Of a stretch of 64,000 nt of DNA, positions 37,931 to 46,866 are shown one piece after another. The stretch covers positions 62,001 through 126,000 of the forward strand of contig DASTWL010000033.1 of the NCBI GenBank assembly GCA_035765895.1. Direction: 5' to 3'. Source of the DNA: Verrucomicrobiia bacterium. GTDB taxonomy: Bacteria > Verrucomicrobiota > Verrucomicrobiia > Limisphaerales > DSYF01. Numbering within the stretch: the first letter of the stretch is position 1; every line of letters starts with the position of its first letter. A program made the position numbers and the translations under genes. The notes below the pieces were generated by a model, which worked only from the letters and a program-made list of their open reading frames with translations, was not told the origin of the DNA and did no database searches.

Positions 37931-39523
37931 ATGAATCTGACGGGTCTCTCCATCCTCGGTCAAAGTCGCGTGCCGGCGGCCGGCGCGCCCAAAACCGCCC
38001 TCAACCCCGCCACGGGCCGCCCGCTCGGGCCGGATTTTTTCTGGGCCACCAACGTCGATGTGGATGCGGCGGCGCACCTCGCGGCGCAGGCGTTCAGCGA
38101 ATTCCGACGCTGGTCCGGCGCGCAGCGGCAGCGGTTGTTGCAACGCGTGGCCGAGCTGCTGGAAGCGAACGGCCCGGCGATTGTGGAGCGCGCGCAACAG
38201 GAAACCGCCCTGCCCGCCGCGCGGTTGCAGGGCGAACTCGCGCGGACCTGCTTTCAGCTCCGCCTCTACGGTGAGGCGGCCGCAACGGGCCTGTGCGCGG
38301 GAGCCCGCATCGACCACGCCGACCCAAACCGCAAACCGCTGCCGAAGCCGGATCTGCGTTCAATGCTCGTGCCGCTGGGACCAGTGGTGGTGTTCAGCGC
38401 CAGCAATTTCCCGCTCGCCTTTTCCGTGGCGGGCGGCGACACGGCGGCCGCATTTGCCGCCGGTTGTCCCGTGATCGTAAAACCCCACCAGGGACACCTC
38501 GGCACTTCTGAAATGGTCGGGCTGCTCGTGCAGCAGGCGGCGCGCGAGACTGGCGCGCCGGACGGCGTCTTTTCCCTGCTTTACGGCGACGGGGCGAACC
38601 TGGGCATCGCGCTGGTAAAGCATCCGCTCATCAAGGCCGTGGGCTTCACCGGTTCGCGCCGTGGCGGCCGGGCGTTGATGGATGCCGCCGCCGCGCGGCC
38701 TGAGCCCATTCCGGTCTATGCCGAGATGGGCAGCATCAATCCGGTTTTCGTGTTCACCAACGCGCTGGCCCAGCGGGCCGGGGAAATCGCCACCGGACTG
38801 CACGGCTCGGTGACCTTGGGCGTCGGCCAGTTCTGCACCAATCCGGGCCTCGTGTTCATCGAAGCCGGCGCGGCGGCGCAGGAATGCATCGCCAAGCTCG
38901 CTGATCTGATCCGCGGCACCGCGCCAGGCACGATGTTGACGGCGGGACTGTGTGCGGCCTACCGGCAGGGCGTGGAAAAATTCACCCAGACCGCCGGCGT
39001 GAAATTGCTGGCCCGCGCGGAGGCCGAGGCCGGTCCGGGCGGCGCCCAGGCCGGGGCCGCGCTGTTCAGCACGACCGCGGAAACCTTCCTGAATCATCAC
39101 AGCCTGATGGACGAGGTGTTTGGCCCGTCCACGCTGATCGTGGAATGCACCTCCCGCGCGCAGATGCTGGCGGCGGCGCGGCAAATCGAGGGCCAACTGA
39201 CCGCCACCATTCACGCCACGCCCGAGGAACTCGGCGCCAATCAGGAGCTGGTTGACGTCCTGAGCCAGAAAGCCGGCCGGCTCCTGTTCAACGGTTTTCC
39301 CACCGGCGTGGAAGTGGCCCACGCCATGACGCATGGCGGGCCGTATCCCGCGACGTCCGACGGCCGTTCCACGTCCGTGGGCACGCGCGCCATCGAACGC
39401 TTTCTGCGGCCGGTCAGCTACCAGAATTTTCCCGACGCCGCGCTGCCGCCGGAATTGCAGGAGGCAAATCCACTGCGTCTCGTGCGGCTGTGCGATGGAA
39501 AGATGCAACTCCCGAACGGCTAG
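37931..39523 (+). CDS. 2,5-dioxovalerate (alpha-ketoglutarate semialdehyde) dehydrogenase
   Basis: NADP-linked aldehyde dehydrogenase, the last hydroxyproline step, yielding 2-oxoglutarate. The 530-residue protein has FSASNFPLAFSVAGGDTAAA, VGFTGSRRGGRALMDAA, the catalytic cysteine in GQFCTNPGLV (C302) and a C-terminal FNGFPTGVEVAHAMTHGG, which is typical of the ketoglutarate semialdehyde group. ATG 37931 lies five bases after the previous stop. Its stop shares the palindrome CTAG with the stop of the convergent amidohydrolase gene, so the two coding ends overlap by four bases (39520-39523). Confidence 0.88.
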   Translation: MNLTGLSILGQSRVPAAGAPKTALNPATGRPLGPDFFWATNVDVDAAAHLAAQAFSEFRRWSGAQRQRLLQRVAELLEANGPAIVERAQQETALPAARLQGELARTCFQLRLYGEAAATGLCAGARIDHADPNRKPLPKPDLRSMLVPLGPVVVFSASNFPLAFSVAGGDTAAAFAAGCPVIVKPHQGHLGTSEMVGLLVQQAARETGAPDGVFSLLYGDGANLGIALVKHPLIKAVGFTGSRRGGRALMDAAAARPEPIPVYAEMGSINPVFVFTNALAQRAGEIATGLHGSVTLGVGQFCTNPGLVFIEAGAAAQECIAKLADLIRGTAPGTMLTAGLCAAYRQGVEKFTQTAGVKLLARAEAEAGPGGAQAGAALFSTTAETFLNHHSLMDEVFGPSTLIVECTSRAQMLAAARQIEGQLTATIHATPEELGANQELVDVLSQKAGRLLFNGFPTGVEVAHAMTHGGPYPATSDGRSTSVGTRAIERFLRPVSYQNFPDAALPPELQEANPLRLVRLCDGKMQLPNG

Positions 39524-40770
39524 CCGCGCGCCTGAATCCAGCGCATCACCTTTTCCGCCAGCTTGTCGAGGGCGATCACGCTGAGGGCCAGGTGCTCCTC
39601 CCGCGTGTCCTCAATCTTGTTGTGACTGATGCCGTGCAGGCTTTGCACGAACATCATGACGGTGGGAATGCCGGCCGCCGCGACTTCCGCCGCGTCGTGC
39701 AACGGTCCGCTCGGCAGGCGGTGTGAACGGCCGCAGGTTTCCCGGATCGCCTCATCGCACAGTTCGATCAGTTCCGGCGCGAACGGCCGCGGGGCAATCT
39801 GCCAGAGACGTTCCCAGGAAACGTCAACCCGGCCCTCCCGGGCGAAGCGTTCACTGGCTGCCTTTGCCTCGGCCAGCATTTGGGCCAGTTGGGCGGCGTC
39901 CAGATGGCGCTGATCCAGCGTGATGCGGCATTGTTCCACCACGCTGGTGACAATTCCCGGCTTGGTGCTGCACGAGCCGATGGTGCAGACACCGGCGCCG
40001 CTGCGTTCGGCGATGCGGTAAATTTCCGGACTCATCCGGGCCGCCGCCAGAAGCGCATCCTTGCGCCGGTTCATCGGCGTGCTGCCTGAATGCGCCGCCT
40101 GGCCGTGGAACGTGATGGCGTGACGTTCCACCCCGAACGTCCCCAGCACGGCGCCCAGCGGCAGGTCCAGATCCAGCAGCACGGGACCTTGCTCGATGTG
40201 CAGCTCGAGGTAGGCCGCCGCACCGCGGAGTTCCCGCCCGCTGTCCTTCAAGCGCTCAAAATCAATGCCCACCTGCTTCAGCGCGTCCGGCAGGCGAATG
40301 CCGTCCTTGTCCTGAAGCCCGCGCGCTTCCGCCATGTCCAGATGGCCGGAACAGGCGGACGAACCGAACAGGCTTTTGCCAAAGCGCGCCCCTTCCTCGT
40401 CTGCCCAATCGACGAGCCGCACGGTGACAGGCGGACGGCCGTGATATTGCGCGTTGAGGCGCCGCAGAATTTCCACGCCTGCCAGCACGTTCAGGCAGCC
40501 GTCCAGCCAGCCGCCGTTGGGCACCGAATCCATGTGCCCGCCGATGAGCAGCGCGCGGTCCGACTCCCCGCGCAAGGTGAACCACGTGTTGCCCGCGGCG
40601 TCGTCGTGGATTTCGAGCGGCAGTCCCGCGACCTTCTCGCGCAGCCAGGCGCGCGCCCGCACCCACGTGGGTGTGAAGGCGACGCGCTGGGCGCCGTTGG
40701 CGTCGGCGGTCAGCGTGCGCAGTTCCTTGAGTTCGGCGATGGTGCGTTCGGGATGAAGCGGAGCGTTCAT
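39520..40770 (-). CDS. N-carbamoyl-beta-alanine / N-carbamoyl-amino-acid hydrolase (M20 family)
   Basis: Zn-dependent amidohydrolase of 416 residues. Metal-site motifs are GGHMDSVPNGGWLDGCLNVL, DEEGARFGKSLFGSSA and LHIEQGPVL; a late GPLHDAAEVA with histidine completes the set. The family includes beta-ureidopropionase, allantoate amidohydrolase and L-carbamoylase. Divergence from preA and closeness to hydA make beta-ureidopropionase (third step of reductive pyrimidine breakdown, releasing beta-alanine, CO2 and ammonia) most likely. ATG 40770 begins MNAPLHPERTIAELKEL. Confidence 0.85.
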   Translation of the reverse strand: MNAPLHPERTIAELKELRTLTADANGAQRVAFTPTWVRARAWLREKVAGLPLEIHDDAAGNTWFTLRGESDRALLIGGHMDSVPNGGWLDGCLNVLAGVEILRRLNAQYHGRPPVTVRLVDWADEEGARFGKSLFGSSACSGHLDMAEARGLQDKDGIRLPDALKQVGIDFERLKDSGRELRGAAAYLELHIEQGPVLLDLDLPLGAVLGTFGVERHAITFHGQAAHSGSTPMNRRKDALLAAARMSPEIYRIAERSGAGVCTIGSCSTKPGIVTSVVEQCRITLDQRHLDAAQLAQMLAEAKAASERFAREGRVDVSWERLWQIAPRPFAPELIELCDEAIRETCGRSHRLPSGPLHDAAEVAAAGIPTVMMFVQSLHGISHNKIEDTREEHLALSVIALDKLAEKVMRWIQARG

Positions 40771-40851
40771 GCGTCGGCAAGTTTCTAGTGGCGGACCCGT
40801 TTGCCGCGGGATTATGCTGCCGCGTTAAATTAAAATTGGGAGGGTAAAGTT

Positions 40852-41976
40852 ATGCCGACGCTGGCCACGACTGTTGATGGCTTGAAACTACCGAACCCGT
40901 TTGTGATCGGTTCGGGACCGCCCGGAACCAATCTCAACGTCATCACGAAAGCCTTTCAGGAAGGCTGGGGCGCCGTCATCGCCAAGACGGTCAGCCTTGA
41001 TGCTGCCAAGGTCATCAACGTGACACCGCGCTACGCCAAGCTCCACTCGGCCGACGGCCAGGAAGTCATCGGCTGGGAAAACATCGAGCTGATCAGCGAC
41101 CGGCCGTTCAAGCTGTGGGAGGGCGAATTCAAGAAGTGCAAGGATCTGTTCCCCGACCGCGTGCTCATCGCCTCGGTCATGGAGGAATACCGCAAGGACG
41201 CGTGGGTGGAAATCATCGAGCGGTGCCAGGCCTGCGGCGTGGACGGCTTCGAGTTGAACTTTTCCTGCCCGCACGGGCTGCCCGAACGCAAGATGGGCGC
41301 CGCCATGGGTGAAAACCCCGAAATCCTTCACGAGGTGGTGGGCTGGGTCATGAGCGTCGCGAAGAAGCCCGTCTGGGCAAAGATGACCCCCAACGTGACG
41401 CACATCGAAGATCCCAGCCGCGCCGCATTGCAGGCCGGCGCCACGGGTATCAGCGCCATCAACACCATCCGCAGCGTCATGGGTGTGAACCTCGACACCC
41501 TGCGGCCCGAGCCCAATGTCGAAGGCTACACGACGCCGGGCGGCTATTCGAGCCGCGCCATCAAACCCATCGCACTCCGCATGGTCATGGAAGCGGCCCA
41601 GCTTATCCGGCGGGAATTCCCGGGCCGCTCTCTGTCCGCCATCGGCGGCGTGGAGTCCGGCCACGACGCGGCCGAGTTCATTTTGCTGGGCGCGGACACG
41701 GTTCAGGTTTGCACCGGCGTCATGAAATTCGGCTACGCGCACGTGAGGCCGATGTGCGACCAGTTGCTCGCGTTCATGGCGAAACACAACTTTGCCACGC
41801 TGGCGGACTTCAAAGGCCGCAGCCTGGATTATTTCACCACCCACGCCGACCTCGTCAGGCGCCAGGCCGAGCGCAAAGCGGCGCAAAAGGCTGCCGCCGG
41901 GGGCAAGGCGGTCAGGAGCGACGCCGAATGGACCGGCGACGAGTTCGTGAAACAATCCAACGCGTTGTCGCGTTGA
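40852..41976 (+). CDS. preA: NAD-dependent dihydropyrimidine dehydrogenase, PreA-type subunit
   Basis: FMN enzyme that reduces uracil or thymine to the dihydro form. The 374-residue protein has IGSGPPGTNLNVITKAFQ, the catalytic cysteine region NFSCPHGLPERKMG (C139), INTIRSVMGVNLDTLRP and GGVESGHDAAEFILLGA. E. coli PreA has a C-terminal two-[4Fe-4S] ferredoxin domain. Here the C-terminus ends in a Lys/Ala-rich tail with no cysteine clusters, so electron transfer must differ or a separate partner is needed. No preT is present in the window. A clear GGGAGG precedes ATG 40852. It heads the pyrimidine degradation operon. Confidence 0.88.
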   Translation: MPTLATTVDGLKLPNPFVIGSGPPGTNLNVITKAFQEGWGAVIAKTVSLDAAKVINVTPRYAKLHSADGQEVIGWENIELISDRPFKLWEGEFKKCKDLFPDRVLIASVMEEYRKDAWVEIIERCQACGVDGFELNFSCPHGLPERKMGAAMGENPEILHEVVGWVMSVAKKPVWAKMTPNVTHIEDPSRAALQAGATGISAINTIRSVMGVNLDTLRPEPNVEGYTTPGGYSSRAIKPIALRMVMEAAQLIRREFPGRSLSAIGGVESGHDAAEFILLGADTVQVCTGVMKFGYAHVRPMCDQLLAFMAKHNFATLADFKGRSLDYFTTHADLVRRQAERKAAQKAAAGGKAVRSDAEWTGDEFVKQSNALSR

Positions 41977-42020
41977 GCCGGACGTCATCCGCCGCGCACA
42001 CACCGACCCCGGGGAAGCTT

Positions 42021-43517
42021 ATGGCCGCAACACTTGAACCGTGTCCGTTCTTCATCGGCGGCGAATGGGTGCAACCCCGCCTTGCCGGCACGCCCGTTTT
42101 CAACCCTTCCGTGGGCGAGGTCATCGCCGAATGTCCCGCCGGCACGGCAGCCGAGGTCAACGCCGCCGTGGAGGCCGCGCAGGCGGCTTTTCCCGCGTGG
42201 ATGCAGACACCCGTGGTCGAACGGGTGCGGATTCTGGCGAGGTTCAAGATGTTGCTCGAAGAAAACTTTGAAGCCATTGTCCGCTGCAACACGCGGGAAC
42301 ACGGCAAGACACTCGTGGAATCGCGCGGCGACGTGAAGCGCGGCCTGGAGGTCATTGAATTTGCCCTCGGCGTCCCGTCCTTGATGATGGGCGAGGTGCT
42401 GGAAAACGTGGCGCGGGGCATTGATTGCGAAGCCATCCGCCAGCCGCTGGGCGTGTGTGCGGGCATCACGCCGTTCAACTTTCCGGCAATGGTGCCGTTG
42501 TGGATGTATCCCATCGCCATCGCCTGCGGCAATACGTTCGTCCTCAAGCCGAGCGAAAAGGTTCCGCTCACCGCGCTCAAAATCGCGCGGCTGCTGGAGC
42601 AGGCCGGGCTGCCCAAGGGCGTGCTGAACATTGTCCACGGCGGCCGCGAGGTCGTGGACGCCCTGCTCACGCATCCCAAGGTCCGGGCGATTTCCTTCGT
42701 TGGTTCCACGCCGATCGCGCGTTACATCTACGAAGTCGGCACCCGGCACGGCAAACGCGTCCAGGCCAACGGCGGCGCCAAGAATTACGTGATCATCATG
42801 CCCGATGCCGATGTGGAAAACACCACGCGCGGAGTGATTGAGGCCGCTTTTGGCTGCGCCGGCGAACGGTGCATGGCCGGGTCCACCGCCGTGCTGGTTC
42901 GCGGCGCCGAGCAGACCGTTTTGCCCACGCTGGTCGAAGCCACCCAACGCCTCAAGGTCGGCCCGACGGACCGCGACGCCCAGCCGGACATGGGCGCGGT
43001 CATCACCCGGCAGCACCGTGACCGCGTGGTGCAACTGATTGAAGCCGGCGTGGCGGAAGGCGCGAAAATTCCAGCGGACGGACGACGGGTGAAGATTCCC
43101 GAAGCGCCAAAGGGATTTTATGTGGGCCCAACCATTCTCGATCACGTGGATCACCAGATGACCGTGGCGCGTGAGGAGATTTTCGGCCCCGTGTTGAACG
43201 TGATGCACATGGAAGATCTGAACGACGCCATCGACCTGGCGAACCGCTCCTGCTACGGCAACGGGGCGTCCATCTTCACGCGCTCCGGCAAGGCGGCGCG
43301 CGAATTCAAGCACCGCGTAAAGGCGGGCATGGTGGGCATCAACATTGGCGTGCCGGCGTCGATGGCGTGGTTCCCGTTCAACGGGTGGGACGAATCCTTC
43401 TTTGGCGACCTGCATATGCAGGGCAAGGAGGGCGTGCAGTTCTTCACACAACTGAAGGTGACCACGAGCCGCTGGTTCAGCTACGGCGAAGAGGACATCT
43501 GGCACAGAGAAAAGTGA
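42021..43517 (+). CDS. mmsA: Methylmalonate/malonate-semialdehyde dehydrogenase (CoA-acylating)
   Basis: CoA-dependent aldehyde dehydrogenase of 498 residues, converting malonate semialdehyde to acetyl-CoA (or methylmalonate semialdehyde to propionyl-CoA). Family marks are ITPFNFPAMVPLWMYPIAIA, SFVGSTPIARYIY, the catalytic FGCAGERCMAGSTAV (C284) and NIGVPASMAWFPFNGW, with TTSRWFSYGEEDIW near the end. ATG 42021 gives the standard length; the frame is open far upstream but that is antisense or out-of-frame noise. Here it completes uracil and thymine breakdown after the aminotransferase. Its stop codon lies inside the left repeat of the four-helix-bundle unit. Confidence 0.93.
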   Translation: MAATLEPCPFFIGGEWVQPRLAGTPVFNPSVGEVIAECPAGTAAEVNAAVEAAQAAFPAWMQTPVVERVRILARFKMLLEENFEAIVRCNTREHGKTLVESRGDVKRGLEVIEFALGVPSLMMGEVLENVARGIDCEAIRQPLGVCAGITPFNFPAMVPLWMYPIAIACGNTFVLKPSEKVPLTALKIARLLEQAGLPKGVLNIVHGGREVVDALLTHPKVRAISFVGSTPIARYIYEVGTRHGKRVQANGGAKNYVIIMPDADVENTTRGVIEAAFGCAGERCMAGSTAVLVRGAEQTVLPTLVEATQRLKVGPTDRDAQPDMGAVITRQHRDRVVQLIEAGVAEGAKIPADGRRVKIPEAPKGFYVGPTILDHVDHQMTVAREEIFGPVLNVMHMEDLNDAIDLANRSCYGNGASIFTRSGKAAREFKHRVKAGMVGINIGVPASMAWFPFNGWDESFFGDLHMQGKEGVQFFTQLKVTTSRWFSYGEEDIWHREK

Positions 43518-43992
43518 CAAGTGATCGGCGATGAGTGACGAGCCGAAACATCGAACGGCGAGCGCCGATGGCAAGGTGCAGAGCTGTCGCGATTTGCTCG
43601 TTTGGCAAAAGGGCATTTCGCTCGCGAAGATGATTTGCAGAATTACGGCTGAATTTCCGCCAGAAGAAAAGTTCGGGCTCATTTCGCAAATGCGACGGGC
43701 TGCTGTTTCTGTCCCTTCAAACATTGCTGAAGGACAGGCTCGGCACACAAGCGGAGGATTTGTTCAATTTATTTCTCACGCCGAGGGTTCGCTTGCCGAA
43801 CTCGACACCCAATTAACTCTCGCGGCGGGACTCGGTTTTCTTTCGACGCAAGAATCCCTGCCATGTGCAGATTCCATCCACGAACAGCGGCGCATGCTGA
43901 ATGGCCTGCGCCGTGTTGTTAGTGGGCAGAAACCTGCTGCCCCAAGCGGCCAGAGATGACAACTTGTCACGCATCACACATCACATGTCACT
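43513..43992 (+). mobile_element. Inverted-repeat unit carrying a four-helix-bundle (S23/IVS) gene
   Basis: Left arm (43513-43542) starts AGTGACAAGTGATCGGCGAT. The right arm (43963-43992), read in reverse complement, starts AGTGACATGTGATGTGTGAT. They match at 24 of 30 positions counted by eye. The passenger gene begins inside the left arm and ends four bases before the right arm. The unit sits exactly between mmsA and hydA: the mmsA stop lies in the left arm and the hydA ATG in the right arm. Confidence 0.65.
43531..43959 (+). CDS. Four-helix-bundle protein (23S rRNA IVS / TIGR02436 family)
   Basis: A 142-residue helical protein with the family marks DLLVWQKGISLAKMICRIT, FGLISQMRRAAVSVPSNIAE, the GQARHTSGGFVQFISHAEGS block, and LAELDTQLTLAAGLGF. 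Homologues are encoded in intervening sequences of 23S rRNA genes and elsewhere; their function is unknown. Here the gene is free-standing within an inverted-repeat unit that interrupts the pyrimidine operon, and it is unrelated to its neighbours' pathway. ATG 43531 lies inside the left repeat arm (ATGAGTGACGAG), so the repeat supplies the N-terminus. It probably does not block downstream expression, because it is on the same strand. Confidence 0.85.
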   Translation: MSDEPKHRTASADGKVQSCRDLLVWQKGISLAKMICRITAEFPPEEKFGLISQMRRAAVSVPSNIAEGQARHTSGGFVQFISHAEGSLAELDTQLTLAAGLGFLSTQESLPCADSIHEQRRMLNGLRRVVSGQKPAAPSGQR

Positions 43993-45367
43993 CCTCATCA
44001 AAAACGGTGAAATCGTCACGGCGAGCGAACGCTACGTGGCCGATATCCTCTGCGAGAACGAAACCATCGCGCGCATCGACCGCGGCATCACGCCGCCGAA
44101 GGGGGCGGAAGTGATCGACGCGCGGGGCAAATTCGTTTTCCCCGGCTTCATCGACCCGCACGTCCACATTTACCTGCCCTTCATGGGAACGTTCGCCAAG
44201 GACGACTACCGCACGGGCAGCCAGGCGGCGCTGGTGGGCGGCACCACGACGCTGATCGAGATGTGCTGCCCGGCCCGTTCGGACGATGCACTGAAGAGCT
44301 TCGAGCTTTGGCGGGGCAAGGCCGAGGGCAAATCCGCGTGCGACTTCACGTTCCACATGGGCGTGACAAGATTTGACGCCCGCACAGAGCGGCAGCTGCG
44401 TGAAATCGTCCGGCGCGGCATCAGCTCCTTCAAAATCTTTCTCGCTTACAAAGGCGCGTTTGGCATCGACGACACGGAGCTGTATCGCACGCTGAAGCTG
44501 GCAAAGGAGCTGGGCGTCATCGTCACGGCGCACTGCGAAAACGAGACGCTCGTGACCGAACGCTGCCGCGAGCTGCTGGCTGCGGGCAAAACCGGCCCGG
44601 GTTTCCACGAACCGAGCCGGCCCGTGCAGGTTGAAGCCGAAGGCGTGCATCATTTGATGACCTTTGCCGAACTCACCGGCGCGGCGACCTACATCGTCCA
44701 CCTCAGTTGCCGGGAAGCCCTGGCCGAAGCCGTCGCCGCGCGGCAACGTGGCGTGCGCGTTGCGGTGGAAACGCTCATCCAATACCTGACGCTCGACAAA
44801 ACCTACGCCGAGAAGCCGCGCTTCGAGGGCGCCAAGTATGTGATGTCGCCGCCCCTGCGCGACAAATGCAACCAGGACATCCTCTGGCACGGCCTGCGCG
44901 ACGGGCTCATTCAAACGGTCGCCACCGACCATGCGCCGTTTGATTTCCGGAAGCAAAAGGCGATGGGCAAAAATGATTTCACCAAAATCCCCAACGGCAT
45001 CCCCTCGCTCGAGGACCGCATCAACCTGCTTTACACCCACGGCGTGAAGGCCGGCCGGATTGACCTGCACACGTTCGTGAATGTCGCCAGCACCCAGGCC
45101 GCCAAACTCTTCGGCCTTTTCCCGCGCAAAGGTGCCATCCAACCGGGCGCGGACGCGGACCTCGTCGTTTATGACCCGCGTTACCGCAGCCGAATCTCGG
45201 TGAAAACACAGCACATGAATCTTGATTACAGCGCGTTTGAAGGCTGGAAGATTGCGGGCCGGCCCAGCGTGGTGACGGTGCGCGGTCAGATTGCCGTTCG
45301 CGATGGGAAGTTTGTCGGCAAGATTGGTCACGGCAAATTCCTCGCGCGCCAACCGGGACATTTCTGA
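43985..45367 (+). CDS. hydA: Dihydropyrimidinase (D-hydantoinase)
   Basis: Binuclear-zinc amidohydrolase opening dihydrouracil to N-carbamoyl-beta-alanine. The 460-residue protein begins MSLLIKNGEIVTASERYVAD, has the metal histidines in GFIDPHVHIYLPF, the carbamylated lysine in SSFKIFLAYKG (K150), VTAHCENE, YIVHLSC and the late aspartate in VATDHAPF. ATG 43985 is convincing because MSLLIKNG is the usual family start, yet it lies inside the right inverted repeat of the four-helix-bundle unit. It has no strong ribosome site of its own. It is the second step of the pathway encoded with preA, the M20 hydrolase, the class III aminotransferase and mmsA. Confidence 0.94.
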   Translation: MSLLIKNGEIVTASERYVADILCENETIARIDRGITPPKGAEVIDARGKFVFPGFIDPHVHIYLPFMGTFAKDDYRTGSQAALVGGTTTLIEMCCPARSDDALKSFELWRGKAEGKSACDFTFHMGVTRFDARTERQLREIVRRGISSFKIFLAYKGAFGIDDTELYRTLKLAKELGVIVTAHCENETLVTERCRELLAAGKTGPGFHEPSRPVQVEAEGVHHLMTFAELTGAATYIVHLSCREALAEAVAARQRGVRVAVETLIQYLTLDKTYAEKPRFEGAKYVMSPPLRDKCNQDILWHGLRDGLIQTVATDHAPFDFRKQKAMGKNDFTKIPNGIPSLEDRINLLYTHGVKAGRIDLHTFVNVASTQAAKLFGLFPRKGAIQPGADADLVVYDPRYRSRISVKTQHMNLDYSAFEGWKIAGRPSVVTVRGQIAVRDGKFVGKIGHGKFLARQPGHF

Positions 45368-45469
45368 ACATGCCTCCCGTGTCAGTTCCATGCGTGGTTC
45401 ATCGATTTTGCGGTGTCATTTGTCCTTTACCTGGGGCCGCGCAAAGCGTTTCCCCGAGCCTGAAATCAC

Positions 45470-46810
45470 ATGAAAACTCCCGTGCTGCCCGCGTGCCCGC
45501 ATCAACCCAAACCCTACACCGGCCCTTCGGCCGAGGAGGTGCTGGCCACGCGCCGGCAATTTCTAAATCCGGCCATTTTTCATTACTACAAGCGGCCGCT
45601 GATGATTGTGGAAGGCAAGGGCCAGTGGCTCTTTGACGAACAGGGCCGGCGCTATCTGGACGGCTTCGGCGGCATTGTCACCGTCAGCGTCGGGCATTGT
45701 CACCCGCACGTCGTGGCCGCCGCGCACGCGCAGAACGAAACCATCCAGCACACCACGACGATCTACCTGCACCCGGGCATTGCGCTTTATGCGAGGGAGC
45801 TGGCCGCCAAGATGCCGGGCGACCTCAAGGTGGTTTACTTCGTCAATTCCGGTTCCGAGGCGAACGACCTCGCGCTGCTGATGGCCCGCGCCTACACGGG
45901 CAATTACGACGTGATCGCCCTGCGCAACGCCTATCACGGCGGCAGCCAGGCCACGATGGGACTCACCTCGCATCACACGTGGAAATTCAACGTGCCGCAC
46001 GGCTTTGGGGTGCAGCACGCCATCATGCCGGATACGTATCGCGGTCCTTACGGGAAGGACGACGCGGAGGCGGGCCGCAAATACGCAGACGATGTGAAGA
46101 ACCTCATTCAATTCGGCACCTCCGGACAGGTGGCCGGCTTCATCGCCGAATCCATCCAGGGCGTGGGCGGTTCGGTGGTGTTTCCCGACGGCTATCTCCG
46201 CCACGCCTACGCCCACGTGCGCGCCGCCGGCGGTATTTGCATCGCCGACGAAGTGCAGACCGGATTCGGCCGCACCGGCACGCATTACTGGGGCTTTGAA
46301 ACCCAGGGTGTCATTCCGGACATGGTCACCATGGCCAAGGGCATCGGCAACGGCTGTCCGCTGGCCGCCGTGGTCACCACACCGACCGTCGCCCGGGCCA
46401 TCGCGACCCGCATCCATTTCAACACCTTTGGCGGAAACCCCGTCTCCTGCGCACAGGGACGGGCAGTGCTGGAAGTCATCGAACGCGAGGGCTTGCAGGC
46501 CAACGCGCTTAAGATTGGCCATCACCTCAAGACAGGACTCCAACGGCTGGCCGGCAAGCACCCGCTCATCGGCGACGTCCGGGGCCTCGGGCTCATGCTC
46601 GGCGTCGAACTCGTGAAAGACCGCACCACGAAAGAGCCAGCCCGCGACGAATGCGCCGCCGTATTTGAAAAGGCGCGCGACCTCGGCCTGCTCATTGGCA
46701 AGGGCGGACTCTGGGGCAACACGCTGCGCATCAAGCCGCCCATGTGCCTCACGCCGGCCGATGCCGATTTCCTGCTGGACGTTTTGGATTGCGCCCTCGC
46801 CAGCGTTTGA
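45470..46810 (+). CDS. Class III aminotransferase (beta-alanine/alanine-glyoxylate, AGT2-like)
   Basis: PLP-dependent transaminase of 446 residues. It shows [39 protein letters not shown], the cofactor-stacking [15 protein letters not shown], the aspartate in [14 protein letters not shown] and the PLP lysine in [12 protein letters not shown] (K290). It closely resembles the AGXT2-type alanine-glyoxylate/beta-alanine aminotransferases. In this operon it should turn beta-alanine (or beta-aminoisobutyrate) into malonate semialdehyde for mmsA. It lies 102 bases after hydA on the same strand. Other omega-amino acids are possible substrates. Confidence 0.88.
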   Translation: MKTPVLPACPHQPKPYTGPSAEEVLATRRQFLNPAIFHYYKRPLMIVEGKGQWLFDEQGRRYLDGFGGIVTVSVGHCHPHVVAAAHAQNETIQHTTTIYLHPGIALYARELAAKMPGDLKVVYFVNSGSEANDLALLMARAYTGNYDVIALRNAYHGGSQATMGLTSHHTWKFNVPHGFGVQHAIMPDTYRGPYGKDDAEAGRKYADDVKNLIQFGTSGQVAGFIAESIQGVGGSVVFPDGYLRHAYAHVRAAGGICIADEVQTGFGRTGTHYWGFETQGVIPDMVTMAKGIGNGCPLAAVVTTPTVARAIATRIHFNTFGGNPVSCAQGRAVLEVIEREGLQANALKIGHHLKTGLQRLAGKHPLIGDVRGLGLMLGVELVKDRTTKEPARDECAAVFEKARDLGLLIGKGGLWGNTLRIKPPMCLTPADADFLLDVLDCALASV

Positions 46811-46866
46811 TCCCCCAGCAGGAAGTCAGACCAATTTGTCCGGCGCCGGAAGGAAATGCGGTTTGG

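Noticed and set aside
41985-43748. A 587-residue minus-strand open frame opposite mmsA
   Set aside because: mmsA has all catalytic motifs on the plus strand; the antisense frame spans two genes and shows no family features.
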